From contig OX336351.1 in assembly GCA_946902875.1 (NCBI GenBank), positions 3,965,761 to 4,029,760 on the forward strand: 64,000 bases of DNA. The letters are read 5' to 3'. This document shows, one piece after another, positions 1-10,233 of the stretch. Under the pieces are notes generated by a model. The model did no database searches. It was not told where the DNA came from and saw only the letters and a list, made by a program, of their open reading frames with translations. Numbering within the stretch: position 1 is the first letter of the stretch; each line of letters opens with the position of its first letter. Both the position numbers and the translations under genes were made by a program. The stretch is from Nematopogon swammerdamellus. Taxonomy: Eukaryota > Arthropoda > Insecta > Lepidoptera > Adelidae.

Positions 1-11
1 GTTTGAGCGTC

Positions 12-556
12 TGGTTGGGCCGATGCGTTGCAAATCAGTCGTGGTGACATTTCACCTAGTCCCTTCCTTGTCTCTCCAATATGCCTACCTCACCGCCTGA
101 AGAGATGAGCACCGCGCTGCCTGCTCCGCGCTGTCACGCCGCGCTGCGGCCGAGCAGCTGAACGCAGTCAGTGAGCTCTCGATTCGCTTGGAGTCTGCAC
201 ACGCGCGAAATTGGTATCGGACCTCTAAAAATATATAATTATTATTCAATCTCCGCCGCTGGACCTACGTTGTCCATACTAACCCGCTCGCACACAATTC
301 ATCGCCGTGAGTGTCATCCATCTCGCAAGGCTGCTGCTGGAGACGATCCTCTTCGCGTGGTGGCCACCCGCTTCGCCGCGCCGAGGATATCCATCAGGGG
401 GTGAGTCCTGCACAAGTTCCTTTCCTTCCCTGGTGTGGTGTTCACCGCGACTGTAATTTGCAACGCTAGCCTATATAGGTAAAATTTGTTCGATATTTAG
501 AAAAATACGGAACCCTAAAAAGGGCAAAATTCCAGCGACCTACCGCCGCGTCACCA
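12..556 (+). repeat. 5' LTR of the BEL/Pao element
   Basis: TG...CA-bounded repeat, offset exactly 4364 bases from the 3' copy. It contains a 77-codon open frame at 171-404 that is repeated identically at 4535-4768; this is LTR sequence, not a gene. The GC-rich first part (110-180) followed by an AT-rich stretch around 225-250 could hold promoter elements, but I cannot point to a definite TATA box. Confidence 0.95.
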
Positions 557-580
557 TAAGTTGGCCCTTCGAACCGCGAT
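557..580 (+). other. Possible primer-binding site of the LTR element
   Basis: Directly after the 5' LTR, reading TAAGTTGGCCCTTCGAACC. It contains TGG and TTCGAACC, as in tRNA 3' ends and T-arms, but the spacing is shorter than a full tRNA acceptor arm would need. The match is suggestive only. Confidence 0.35.
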
Positions 581-696
581 CCCTATTGGTTAGCGATGTA
601 GTAATATTATATTTCGTGTATTATATTCAATTTAAACAATATAAATTAAAATATTCCGCAATTAAAATAAGTAGGTAGTAAATCCCGCGTATCAAA

Positions 697-3600
697 ATGG
701 CTACCGGTGCAGATCGACTCGAAATGGAACGAGAAAAAAGGTTGTACGAGCGTAGGTTAAAGCGCATTGAAAATAAAATGAAGTGCTACTTCGAGCGCTT
801 ACAAGTCATATTTGACAAAATAGTAAATTTAAACCCACAAAATGTGGATATATTTGTTGCAAACGCAGCCACCACTGACACTATGCGCCAAGAATTTATG
901 TCGACCTTGGACGAATACAATGAACTGCTTGCGTCAAACCCGGACGCTGCTGAACCCTGCTACAAGTCCATGAACGCTTTCGAGGACCTGTACGCTGAAA
1001 TACGATTCAAATACGACCAAATAATGTCGTCGCGACAAACCGCGCAAACTAATAAAGTGAATGGCAAACTGTCATTCCGACAGGCGCCAAAATTACCACG
1101 GTTAGAGTTGTGTTCGTTCGATGGAGACATACATAATTGGCCTATATTTTTCGAAACTTTCAGAACGGTCATTCACGAAAACGCGGATCTGACTGATGGT
1201 GAAAAAATCCAATATTTGGTTGGTAGATTGACCGGTCAAGCTCAGAACATGTGTCAAGGCTTTATGCCTACTGCCGACAATTATCCAGTGTTGTGGGACG
1301 CATTGGTGAGAAAATATAACGACAAACGCGTACTGGCCGCTAATTATCTAGATCAGCTACTGAATTTACCGAGTGTAGGTGAGGCCACAGCCAATAGTTT
1401 GGAAAACTTCGTAGATCAATTCTCATCCATTGTGTCCGCCTTGAGACAATTGAAACTGGATAGCTTGGAAGAGTTCATTTTCATTCACATTGGTAGTAAA
1501 AAACTCGGTGTTGAAACTGTCAAACTATTTGAAATGTCACTCCGAGGCGAGAACGCGATGCCTACGTCATTAAAGTTCGTTGACTTTGTTCGTGAGCAAT
1601 CCCGCATTTTACAACGAGCGTATGCGGGTACATCCGCAAATCAGCCGCCTTGCACGCCTTCCCCGCCTTCCCCGCCTCCGCACCGCGCCGATCAACCGAA
1701 CACTACCAGTGGTAATAATAATTACCGCCCCGCGGCACAGCCCGCGGTCAGACCTCCATCGCCGCGAAATACGAGTAACAATACTTTCAAGACATTTGTA
1801 AGCATACCGGACGATAGATGTGTGTCCTGTGGAGGAATTGATCATTCACAGCTATATCATTGCTCCAAGTTCAGTGCAATGTCTGCCCGCGATCGCTATA
1901 TCTTCGTAAAATCCAATAAATTATGTGTGAATTGCCTAAGTAGTAGGCACGCACTGCGCAAATGCAAGTCGGAGGTGAGATGTCGAGTGTGCTCACACTC
2001 GCATCATACATTATTGCATTTCGAATCTAGTAACGATTCACCGCCCTCGCATTCGAATAATTATAGTAGGTATCGACCGCCCGGCATCGCTGATGCCGCG
2101 ACCGCCGCCCCCGCCCCCGCTTTCGTCCTCTCACCCGTACCGCTCGCTTCAGCTTCAGGCGATGCGCGCGCGCCAGCCCTCCCCGCTTTCAGGCCTGCCG
2201 CGCCCGCTCCGCTCGTCTCCGCCGCTACCTCCGCCCCCGCTTCGCCGGTCTTCGTTTCGCCCGCCACCGCCACCGCCGCCGCCGCCTCCGCCTCCGCCAC
2301 CGCCGCCGCCGCCGCCTCCGCGCCCTTCCGCACCGCTCTCCCCGCTGCTCGCACTGCCGACTCCGCGACGACAGTAGTAGGACCATCCGTAGGACCATGT
2401 CCAATTAATAATATTTCACGCAATAATTGCGTTCTATTAGGCACCGCATTGTGTAACGTAGTCGATGTGGCTGGCAATATTCACATCGTACGTGCGCTAG
2501 TCGACAGCGCGTCACAAAGGGACTTAATTACGACCGCTTGTTGTGATAGGCTAAACTTAAAATCAAACCCGCCGCACAATACATTTGTTGCTGGAGTAGG
2601 TGACATAGCCAATCCAATCGAAGGAGTCACCTGCTTGACTATCCGCTCCCGCTTGGACGATAATATAAGATTTAAAGTACAACCTTTCGTCGTAAGCCGT
2701 ATTACTAATAAATTGCCTTCAGCAAAGGTAGATATTTCGCGACTCGAATACCTACACAATTTACCCCTTAGTGATTACGGTTACTTTGAACCTGCCGAAA
2801 TAGATCTAATTCTCGGTGCAGATTTATTCGCTCGCATCTTACGTAGTCAGACTGTCGCTCGTGCGCCTGGAGAACCGATCGCTATAGATACCTCATTAGG
2901 TTATCTAGTACTAGGAGAAGCGCCTGCGCTCCCAGGCCCGACGACGACGTGTAATGTTATTCGCACATATTGTAACTTCATTGATTTTAGTGAAGCAAGT
3001 GAACCAAGTTTGCCTACTTCGCAACGCAGCATCCCACATCGCGCGACATCATTGCCTGATAAAATCACGAAAGAACCGCTTAAATTAAATGAGTTGCCGC
3101 GTGTACCGGTCAGCTTGCTCTGTAGTCCGTACCTAGCTATCGATACTAGTCAGTCAGTTCATGCTGGGGGGCTCGAGTTAGCGAAGTTATCCAGTAATTC
3201 GCCGCAGACGATGTCTACAAGTACACCTCCCGCACACCGCGTCTCGGAAGTCGAATTTCAGTCAGACGACTTTTATACAACTCTCACATCACACTTCGCC
3301 TTCAGTGTAGAACCTCGCGAGTGTGCACGACGCAATACTTTGTTCATGATTATCCATCTTTGGAATTTGTACACCGCACCTGCAATAACAATACTAAATT
3401 TAATAATTAAATCGCTTTATGAAATTAAAATTTATTGGTATAAGTCTCCTTCTAATGGTGTCATCTCGCTCGGGCGACGGTTCGTGTTAGTGCTCCTATA
3501 CCTACAAATTATCGCCGCAAATAAAATTAATTCCCATTGCTTCCATCGAGATGAAAACTCTGCCGATTACCTGTCTAGTAGCTTAACTCCTGCGCAGCTG

Positions 3601-4146
3601 ATCGAGCAGCCGCTGTTGCTTGGTGAGGCGATCGCCACCCACCGGTCTGTGGAACAATGGCCGGCCAATACATTTGAACCGCCGCCGCCGCCGTTCTCAC
3701 TCGCTTCACGAGTCTTCTCTTTCACAAATCTTGTTAGAATGGTAATTTACATTTTTAACCTTATTAATTTGTCCAGTAAATTTAAAATATTGCACTTACA
3801 GTATGCCAAGGTCGTTCTTCTAATGGCTCTGCAGAATTTTCTCTATTCTGACGAATTTAAATTCGCACTTATTAGTCATAATGTAACACCCGCATTTCCA
3901 AAGTCAAATGTCTTTAATGAAAATGGAATCTTGATAGTCGAGGGTAGCTTGAGTAAGGTTAATTTGCTGAACGATAGGCTCCTCCCCTATCAATTCAGGT
4001 ACTATTATCACCGCTGCAAATACCTGATACTGTATTTGCTCACCGGAAGTCACGGCGTTCGTGAGTTCGTGAATGGCCGGACTGAGTCCGGAAAATATAG
4101 GCGCATAGCGCACAGTGGTGAATATTTTCACACTGTCTTGTCATAA
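697..4146 (+). CDS. Gag-protease polyprotein of BEL/Pao element, RT region deleted
   Basis: 1149 codons, uninterrupted. Residues ~1-100 are charged and probably coiled-coil. Residues ~130-310 match the DUF1759 Gag domain of Pao elements (KLPRLELCSFDGD, then a Y..LVGRLTGQAQ block). Residues ~375-440 form a Cys/His knuckle region (CVSCGG, LCVNCL, CRVCSHSHHTLLH). Residues ~450-570 are an Ala/Pro-rich low-complexity linker. Residues ~580-740 are a DUF1758-type retropepsin with LVDSAS in place of the usual DSGS, followed by LILGADLF. Reverse transcriptase and the body of RNase H are absent. The tail keeps weak echoes of the region after RNase H (RDENSADYLSSS, residue ~949) and of the integrase N-terminus (residue ~1074 onward), still in frame. 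Known family polyproteins are ~1700-2000 residues, so about a third is missing. The start is the first ATG after the leader. Confidence 0.9.
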   Translation: MATGADRLEMEREKRLYERRLKRIENKMKCYFERLQVIFDKIVNLNPQNVDIFVANAATTDTMRQEFMSTLDEYNELLASNPDAAEPCYKSMNAFEDLYAEIRFKYDQIMSSRQTAQTNKVNGKLSFRQAPKLPRLELCSFDGDIHNWPIFFETFRTVIHENADLTDGEKIQYLVGRLTGQAQNMCQGFMPTADNYPVLWDALVRKYNDKRVLAANYLDQLLNLPSVGEATANSLENFVDQFSSIVSALRQLKLDSLEEFIFIHIGSKKLGVETVKLFEMSLRGENAMPTSLKFVDFVREQSRILQRAYAGTSANQPPCTPSPPSPPPHRADQPNTTSGNNNYRPAAQPAVRPPSPRNTSNNTFKTFVSIPDDRCVSCGGIDHSQLYHCSKFSAMSARDRYIFVKSNKLCVNCLSSRHALRKCKSEVRCRVCSHSHHTLLHFESSNDSPPSHSNNYSRYRPPGIADAATAAPAPAFVLSPVPLASASGDARAPALPAFRPAAPAPLVSAATSAPASPVFVSPATATAAAASASATAAAAASAPFRTALPAARTADSATTVVGPSVGPCPINNISRNNCVLLGTALCNVVDVAGNIHIVRALVDSASQRDLITTACCDRLNLKSNPPHNTFVAGVGDIANPIEGVTCLTIRSRLDDNIRFKVQPFVVSRITNKLPSAKVDISRLEYLHNLPLSDYGYFEPAEIDLILGADLFARILRSQTVARAPGEPIAIDTSLGYLVLGEAPALPGPTTTCNVIRTYCNFIDFSEASEPSLPTSQRSIPHRATSLPDKITKEPLKLNELPRVPVSLLCSPYLAIDTSQSVHAGGLELAKLSSNSPQTMSTSTPPAHRVSEVEFQSDDFYTTLTSHFAFSVEPRECARRNTLFMIIHLWNLYTAPAITILNLIIKSLYEIKIYWYKSPSNGVISLGRRFVLVLLYLQIIAANKINSHCFHRDENSADYLSSSLTPAQLIEQPLLLGEAIATHRSVEQWPANTFEPPPPPFSLASRVFSFTNLVRMVIYIFNLINLSSKFKILHLQYAKVVLLMALQNFLYSDEFKFALISHNVTPAFPKSNVFNENGILIVEGSLSKVNLLNDRLLPYQFRYYYHRCKYLILYLLTGSHGVREFVNGRTESGKYRRIAHSGEYFHTVLS

Positions 4147-4375
4147 CTTTTCGCAAATTATACAGTCCACTAACTTTTATTTTTATATTTTTTTTCTTGT
4201 TAATTCGCATTATTGTTTATCCGCTACCTACATCGATAAAATGGTTTATATTATTCGCATTACTTAACATACGCTCGCACAATCTTTGGTAGGTATTTTC
4301 TAAGCAATATATTTTTCCGCTTTTTTTTCTTTATTATATTTTTGAAAGGACTTGGTCCTGTCAAGCTGGGGGGCA
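4147..4375 (+). other. Non-coding 3' end of the LTR element interior with polypurine tract
   Basis: AT-rich and without an ORF. The last bases before the 3' LTR (4362-4375) read AAGCTGGGGGGCA, a G-run in the position expected for the polypurine tract that primes plus-strand synthesis. Confidence 0.6.
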
Positions 4376-4920
4376 TGGTTGGGCCGATGCGTTGCAAATC
4401 AGTCGTGGTGACATTTCACCTAGTCCCTTCCTTGTCTCTCCAATATGCCTACCTCACCGCCTGAAGAGATGAGCACCGCGCTGCCTGCTCCGCGCTGTCA
4501 CGCCGCGCTGCGGCCGAGCAGCTGAACGCAGTCAGTGAGCTCTCGATTCGCTTGGAGTCTGCACACGCGCGAAATTGGTATCGGACCTCTAAAAATATAT
4601 AATTATTATTCAATCTCCGCCGCTGGACCTACGTTGTCCATACTAACCCGCTCGCACACAATTCATCGCCGTGAGTGTCATCCATCTCGCAAGGCTGCTG
4701 CTGGAGACGATCCTCTTCGCGTGGTGGCCACCCGCTTCGCCGCGCCGAGGATATCCATCAGGGGGTGAGTCCTGCACAAGTTCCTTTCCTTCCCTGGTGT
4801 GGTGTTCACCGCGACTGTAATTTGCAACGCTAGCCTATATAGGTAAAATTTGTTCGATATTTAGAAAAATACGGAACCCTAAAAAGGGCAAAATTCCAGC
4901 GACCTACCGCCGCGTCACCA
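4376..4920 (+). repeat. 3' LTR of the BEL/Pao element
   Basis: Same length and, by eye, same sequence as 12-556. It is followed at 4921-4925 by the second copy of the GCGTC target duplication. Confidence 0.95.
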
Positions 4921-5279
4921 GCGTCCTATACGGGATCTAAACATTTTAAATCTTTGGACTAGAGAACTTACTACAACGGGACCACATTTAAGTTTTAATT
5001 TGACTGTAGGTTAATTTTTAATTTTCTTATAATTTCTAAGAAAGCTGTAGTACCTAAGATAGAGGGAGTAACGTTGTTCGCGTCCGTGACACCTGAAGAT
5101 CCTCAAGTCACACGTGCCTCCCGGGCGGTGCCAATTGAACAACAAGTGGTCTGCAGCCGCCCCGGTCGTCTTGTGGCCTTCATGGAGGACATAAGCTGGC
5201 TGCGGAACAAAGGGTTTTGCACGAAGGTTCCCGACCAAGAGGGACTAGTTTGCATGCTTAGAGCCAACCCTTATTAAAA

Positions 5280-5330
5280 CAAGAACACAACAACAACAAC
5301 AAGAACAACAACACCAACCACAACAACATG
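5280..5330. repeat. CAA-rich simple repeat
   Basis: Imperfect run of CAA/AAC/AAG triplets between an A-rich segment and CATG. Confidence 0.8.
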
Positions 5331-5506
5331 TAACTAAGATAAAAGAGGATAGAAAAGAAAAGAAGAAAGATGAAAGACCTAAAGGGAAATGCACAGGAAG
5401 AAACAAAAAACTAGCACTACGTGAACTTTCGATGTGAACACATTTGTGTATTGTTTATGGAACTGTGACAAGTGTTTGAGTGCGTGACAATTAACAATTA
5501 TGAATC

Positions 5507-5545
5507 TTCTACAATCTCTAAAATGAAAAATTAGAGATTGTAGAA
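5507..5545. repeat. Perfect 15-bp inverted repeat (hairpin)
   Basis: TTCTACAATCTCTAA and its exact complement are separated by a 9-base loop. This may be the remnant of a fold-back element. Confidence 0.75.
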
Positions 5546-5861
5546 TTGATCAGACTATGGGCGTGTTTGCATTTTGGCATTCCATACAAATTAAGATTAG
5601 ACTTGAATTATAGGCCCTTCTGCCAAAAATGTCATCCAATCCCATATTAGCCTTAGGCAACTCACGTCAGGTAGACGTAGGTAATTTCTTATTATGTATG
5701 TGTGTGTGTGATTTTACCTTTAATTATGTATATTATTATATTACTTATAGGTATACCTACTTAAATATAATTAATATGACGTCCTTCAAATATTGTGTTT
5801 CATTATTATTACAATATGGAAGGAGATTGTAAGAAAAGACAGAGTTTTTTATGAAAAGAAT

Positions 5862-6445
5862 ATCCACTCAGATGTGCCGAGGGTTTAAAGGTGTACTGCA
5901 ATCGACAGAGCCAAATTCGCTCTTCGCGAAACCACGCTCAGTGAGATGCCATGCCAGCATTGGCGTATATAGAGGGGGGGCCGGGTGGGCACGGCCCACA
6001 CCATCTGGTGCCCAGCCCAGGATGTTGGGTTGCCAACCCAAAATTCTAGGGTGGGCACTCAAATAATTTCACAAAAAAACACTTAAATAATCTACAGCTG
6101 AGGAATCAAAATAAAATTGAATTTCCATCCAGGTAATCAAAATAAACACTTAAAAAAATGTTTTTGTTTAATTTTATTTCCGAAATCAATGGTCGAAATA
6201 CGGCTCAACACTTCAAGTTCAAATTACGTACTTTTATTGCGTAGGTACATCGGGTTTCGGCTTCATCGGCCATCGCTTTTCAGGGGCCAGGCCCACCCTG
6301 GAAAATAACCCTAGATACGCCAATGCATGCCAGCAGATTTGCGGACTGTTGCTGGGCTATCTAGCCTATTTATACGTTTGAAGACACCCAGGTTAAAGGA
6401 TTCGGGTAACACTTGCCCGCCGGAAGACAGTCAGTCCCACATCCT
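5862..6445 (-). mobile_element. 3' fragment of a Jockey/CR1-like non-LTR retrotransposon, split by a hAT element
   Basis: The segment with GCGAAACCACGCTCAGTGAGATGCCATGCCAGC recurs near 37690 (inverted), 38557 and 40250. In the 40.2-kb copy the same strand encodes a typical RT C-terminal end (AKIWNGLPASVFP, then NLGIFKRG). Here it is interrupted at 5958-6325 and resumes with GCAGATTTGCGGACTG and a CACTTGCCCGCCGGAAG block. Confidence 0.65.
5958..6325. mobile_element. Small non-autonomous hAT element (368 bp)
   Basis: The ends are inverted: CATTGGCGTATATAG on the left and CTAGATACGCCAATG on the right. It is flanked by an exact 8-bp duplication, CATGCCAG (5950-5957 and 6326-6333). Removing the element and one duplicate restores the host retroposon as ATGCCATGCCAGCAGATTT, matching its other copies. 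The G-rich run after the left end (GAGGGGGGGCCGGG) is common in lepidopteran hAT MITEs. There is no transposase ORF. Confidence 0.92.
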
Positions 6446-6449
6446 ACAG

Positions 6450-6770
6450 GAGGTTAAAGGTTGTATGGGAGTATCGGTTTTTTTAAAGGTCTCATCACAT
6501 CATAAATAAATCATGTCATGACGTATTTCAGGGTTTTTGGATTTTCACATTTTAAGGGAGGGAAATGGGGGGGAGACAGTTTGTATGGGAGTATCGGTTT
6601 TTTAAAGGTACTTGTAAATCATAATTATAGCTACTCATAATAAATAAATGATGACGTGTTTCAGGGTTTTTGGTTTGCACATTGGAGGTATCGGTTTTTT
6701 TAAAGGTACTTGAAAATCACAATAATAACTACTCATCATAAATAAATCATGACTTTTTGATAGTTCGTTA
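6450..6770. repeat. Minisatellite block 1 (about 3 units)
   Basis: Units contain GTATGGGAGTATCGGTTTTTT, then an AT-rich part with ATCATAAATAAAT, then GTTTCAGGGTTTTTGG and a G-rich tract. The same unit forms the larger block at 8328-9165. Confidence 0.85.
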
Positions 6771-8327
6771 ATTATTTTTATAAAATAATTCCCTCCACGC
6801 TTCGGGGGTGCGTGCTACAAATCATAGCAGGTAGTCAAGATAGAGCGAGGGGTATGAGGTAGGGGAGCTGTCGGGGGAGGTTCAACGAGGCGTGCGTGGG
6901 CGTCACGGCTCGGCAGGCAGTCGGGCGAGGCGAGGGGAAGGCGAAGCGTGTGGGCCTGCGTTTGTTTGTTAATCTTAACTATAATTTGAAGCCAAAAGAC
7001 AATCTATTGACTTTTATCGTTGGAATAACGCGAGGGTGATGGACCAGTGACAAGAACAGTGAAATGCAGTGCTAATGTGAGATATGCAGGCGCGCCTGTT
7101 GAACTAGTATTATATTGAGCGGAGCAGCACGAACTGGCGGCGCTAAGGCAGGGCCGGACTGAGTCGGATGAGTACCCCATGAACAATTACCGAATAAATC
7201 TATAATTTTATAACACTCATTAACTATTGTCTTGATTCTTCCCATTATAGGTGTTGTATGTATGTGGTCGTATTTCATCGGAATTAGTTGTAAGCAATAT
7301 ATGTACTTGTAGGAATGGAAGTTTCCCACAGCCTGTGTTTCTACGGAGTTGCGTGCGTAATATATAAGAAGGAGCTTGCGTGTTTATTATATGTATGCTG
7401 TACGAACGAGAATAACAACACCGAAGGAGTTTTGGGGACCTACAGTTTGAAACTTCGGACACCTCGCGACGCATAATTATACTTCATGACAATTACTGTT
7501 GGACTGGAAGGCGATCTACTGGGGTTGTGGGATGAGAAGGGTCTGTCAGTAGCTATCGGCTCAGGGAGTTTTGTGTCTGTCAGATAGTGTTTCCAGGCAG
7601 GCGTTTCATCTGAGCACTGGCGTGTGGTTAGAGCTCGATTTGACAGGACGTATTATTCCTTGTTTCGCGAGGTGGAGACAAGCATAGGAAGCTTTAGTGT
7701 CAAAGCAACCTGGACAAGTGCATATTATCTGCGGAGTCTGCGCTTAATAAAGGAGTTCCATCTAAGAACTGGCTCATGAATTGGGTGATTGACTTCGTGA
7801 ATTTTAAGCTTTTGCCCAAACGTTGTGAAGACAAAAGGTGGTCGTATCTAGGTCACGGGGAGGGCACACGACGGACCTCAAGACGCTAGGATTTACCTGC
7901 TAGTTATAATTTTAGCTTCAGGTAAAGACAGTTAGGTAGGCGCCCTTCCTTATGTGACAATAACTTGTCACCGAACTATGGAACGTCATCACTCATGTAA
8001 TAAATATCCTCAAATACAATTAATTGTATCTCTATAAAATAAAATAATTTCTATCGGTGACAGATTATTACGTTACATAATAACCTGCAGTGCTTCTACG
8101 TGGCGAAGGGCATCAGCTTATGGCATGAATAACCGAGGATAATATAGGAACGAGGGACACCTCGGTATAACGATCACGGTGCCTTGGGACCAAACTGCCG
8201 TAGCGCCTCTTCTGAAAGTCTTCACGTCACTATAACGATCACAGCCAAAATTAACACTTTCTCATTTTACCTTAATTAAAAGGGCGTCTTCCCTTTTCCG
8301 CGTTTAAACACGAGGGTCAGGGGGGTG
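6771..8327. other. 1.55 kb without a recognisable gene
   Basis: Unique-looking sequence between two blocks of the same minisatellite. Short frames at 7004-7474 on the minus strand show no recognisable domain. 6780-6960 is moderately GC-rich with G-runs; 7500-8300 has no repeat I recognise. Confidence 0.5.
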
Positions 8328-9165
8328 CATCCTATCTCAACTTGTTTCAGGGTTTTTTAATTTTCACATTTTAAGGGGAGGAAACGGGGAGTTAAAGATT
8401 GTATGGGAGTATCGGTTTTTTTAATGGTAGGAACTTGAAATTCATAATTCTAGCTATTCATCATAAATAAGTAATGACGTGTTTCAGGGTTTTTGGTTTT
8501 TCACATTTTAAGGAAGGGAAATGGGGGAAGACACTTTGTATGGAAGGATGGGGTTTTTAAAGGTAGGAACTTGAAAATCATAATTATAGCTACTCATAAT
8601 AAATAAATGATGACGTGTTTCAGGGTTTTTGGTTTTCACATTTTAAGGGGGTTGAGGGAAACAGAAGGTTAAAGATTGTTTGTATGGGAGTATCGGGTTT
8701 TTTAAAGGTAGGAATTTGAAAATCATAATTATAGGTACCCATCATAAATAAATAATGATGTGTTTCAGGGTTTTTGGATTTCACATTTTAAGGGGGGAAA
8801 TGGGGAGTGAAATTTTGTATAGGAGTATCGGTTTTTTAAAGGTAGGAACCTGAAAATCATAACTCTCATCATAAGTAACTAGTGACGTGTTTACGGGTTT
8901 TTGGATTTTCGCATTTTAATGGGGGAAATGGGGGGTGACAGTTTGTATAGGAGTATCGGTTTTTTTATAGGTCGGAACTTGAAAATCATAATTATAACTA
9001 CTCATCATAAATAAATAATGGTGTTTCAGAGTTTTTGGATTTTCACATTTTAAGGGGAAGAAACGGGGGGTTAAAGATTGTATGGGAGTAACGGTTTTTT
9101 ATAGATAGGAACTTGAAAATCATAATTATAGCTACCCATCATAAATAAGTATTTTTTAAAGGTAG
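8328..9165. repeat. Minisatellite block 2 (about 6-7 units, ~137 bp period)
   Basis: The TATGGGAGTATCGG motif or a close variant starts near 8401, 8538, 8681, 8818, 8946 and 9080, a spacing of 128-143 bases. Units differ by small changes and G-run length, so the array is not brand new. Confidence 0.9.
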
Positions 9166-9189
9166 CACTGAATAAAGGTGTGCGATATG

Positions 9190-9335
9190 GTATGGTAGCC
9201 ATGCCCTACGAATGCTGAGCCCGCTCCGGAGCTGGCTGCCACTGCCGTCCTGCGTAGTCAGGACCTGAGCTACCACATCAGCAGACCAGCATCGGGTCCT
9301 TCAAGAGGGGCGTGAAAAGGCATCACGAGAGAGTG
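9190..9335 (+). mobile_element. Fragment of the 3' end of a non-LTR retrotransposon
   Basis: TCGGGTCCTTCAAGAGGGGCGTGAA matches, with few changes, the end of the RT frame in the insertion at 23768-24152 and the fragments near 36510 and 47836. It is too degraded to translate meaningfully. Confidence 0.55.
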
Positions 9336-9343
9336 TCACGTGC

Positions 9344-9560
9344 CAAATTTTTTTTTTAATTATGTAATCTGTATTGGCTGAGTCGGAGGGGACAAAGCAC
9401 ATACTCCGACCAGCCAATATCACCTCCGAGAAGATAGGTGTCATAACGGACACTTCCCTGGATTGCTGGCTATACTGGACTAGAGGAGAACACAACCGAG
9501 GCTGCTATGCGGCCATCTTACATCCAGTACGGTGGCATCAAACCAACAATATGCATCTGC
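9344..9560 (-). mobile_element. Interspersed repeat family R3, poly(A)-tailed copy
   Basis: Starts at a T-run (9350-9358), followed by ATGTAATCTGTATTGGCTGAG. The family shares GGCTGAGTCGGAGGGG.CAAAGCACAT, CCAGCCAATATCACCTCC and TGGCTATACTGGACTAGA. Other copies are near 14650, 22060, 39726, 40536 and 51680. Ending in an A-run on the minus strand, it looks like a SINE or the 3' end of a non-LTR element. Confidence 0.75.
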
Positions 9561-9603
9561 CACCAAGCTACCGCTTGCTCAGGCCAAACTCTTCACGCAC
9601 GCA

Positions 9604-9623
9604 CCCCCCCCCCCCCCCCCCCC
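9604..9623. repeat. (C)20 homopolymer
   Basis: Twenty consecutive C residues followed by an ACACA tract. The length is likely to be unstable in sequencing. Confidence 0.9.
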
Positions 9624-9776
9624 ACACAAAAATTAGTGGGGCGCGTCTTCGTGGATTGAACTATCTGTTTGCTGAAATAAAAAATGGCTTTCTGTTTTGG
9701 TTGAGATTTCTCATACATCTACGAGCATTGACTTATTATTATTTCTATGTCGACGAGTTTGTACGTCAGTACAGGG

Positions 9777-9835
9777 CAGTTCAATGTAGCCGGCACGACC
9801 GAAGGGAAACATTGGCGCGGCACTTAGTTCACCGC
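9777..9835 (+). mobile_element. Fragment of the tRNA/5S-like SINE body
   Basis: GTTCAATGTAGCCGGCACGACCGAAGGGAA followed by GGCAC.TAGTTCACC, the central part of the SINE family described at 51044-51431. Confidence 0.75.
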
Positions 9836-9894
9836 AAGGTGCGATGTGCTGACGTCAGGGGTGTAAAAGGTGGTGTATGCAACCATTTATTTAA

Positions 9895-10215
9895 TCACTA
9901 GCTTTTGCCCGTGGCTACACTTCCCGTGACTTTTTGATCACAGCTCAGGCCGCCGATGACGTGGCGCCTATAGCCTAAAACCATCTTGAGAGAAGAGACA
10001 ATGTAACAGTGGAAGCCGTATTGAAATGGATAAAGTCCGCTCTCATATTTCACTTCACTGCTAACCTCATAAGCTATTTAGCGTGATAGTAAGTAGCCCA
10101 TAGTTGTTGGGTAGAATCAAGCTATCCGTAGAATGTTTTTTTATTAAAATCGGTTCAGTGGTTCTCGAGTTATAAGCGGTCAGACAGACATACATACATA
10201 CAGAAAGCAGACGTT
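9895..10215 (+). mobile_element. Lepidopteran interspersed repeat beginning TAGCTTTTGCCCG
   Basis: Begins CACTAGCTTTTGCCCGTGGCTAC and ends with ATTAAAATCGGTTCAGTGG, a palindromic TTATAAGC, and a CAGACAGACATACATACATA run. This organisation is common in moth genomes. Whether it is a Helitron derivative or another element cannot be decided here. Confidence 0.55.
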
Positions 10216-10233
10216 GGATTTTATTAAAGGTAA

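Larger units (their letters stand above)
12..4920 (+). mobile_element. Complete BEL/Pao-type LTR retrotransposon, internally deleted (non-autonomous)
   Basis: Two 545-bp direct repeats (12-556 and 4376-4920) begin TGGTTGGGCC and end in CA. The five bases before the left repeat (7-11, GCGTC) recur immediately after the right one (4921-4925), so the whole element and its target-site duplication are present. BEL/Pao elements make 4-6 bp duplications, which fits. I see no difference between the two LTRs, so insertion was recent. The interior is only 3.8 kb and holds one ORF with Gag and aspartic protease; there is no reverse transcriptase. The copy would therefore need polymerase supplied by an autonomous relative. 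Assignment to BEL/Pao rests on the DUF1759-like Gag, the zinc-knuckle block and the DUF1758-like protease. Confidence 0.93.
4926..5860. other. Sequence without a recognisable gene
   Basis: Contains a 67-codon frame (5074-5277, +) with no recognisable domain. A CAA-rich simple repeat lies at 5280-5330 and a perfect 15-bp hairpin at 5507-5545. The rest is AT-rich with a TG run near 5697-5710. Confidence 0.5.

Noticed and set aside
171..404. 77-codon ORF, repeated at 4535-4768
   Set aside because: It lies wholly inside the LTRs and is duplicated only because the LTRs are; no domain.
2061..2477. 138-codon minus frame and 94-codon plus Pro-rich frame (2093-2377)
   Set aside because: Shadows of the GC-rich Ala/Pro linker of the Gag-protease ORF.
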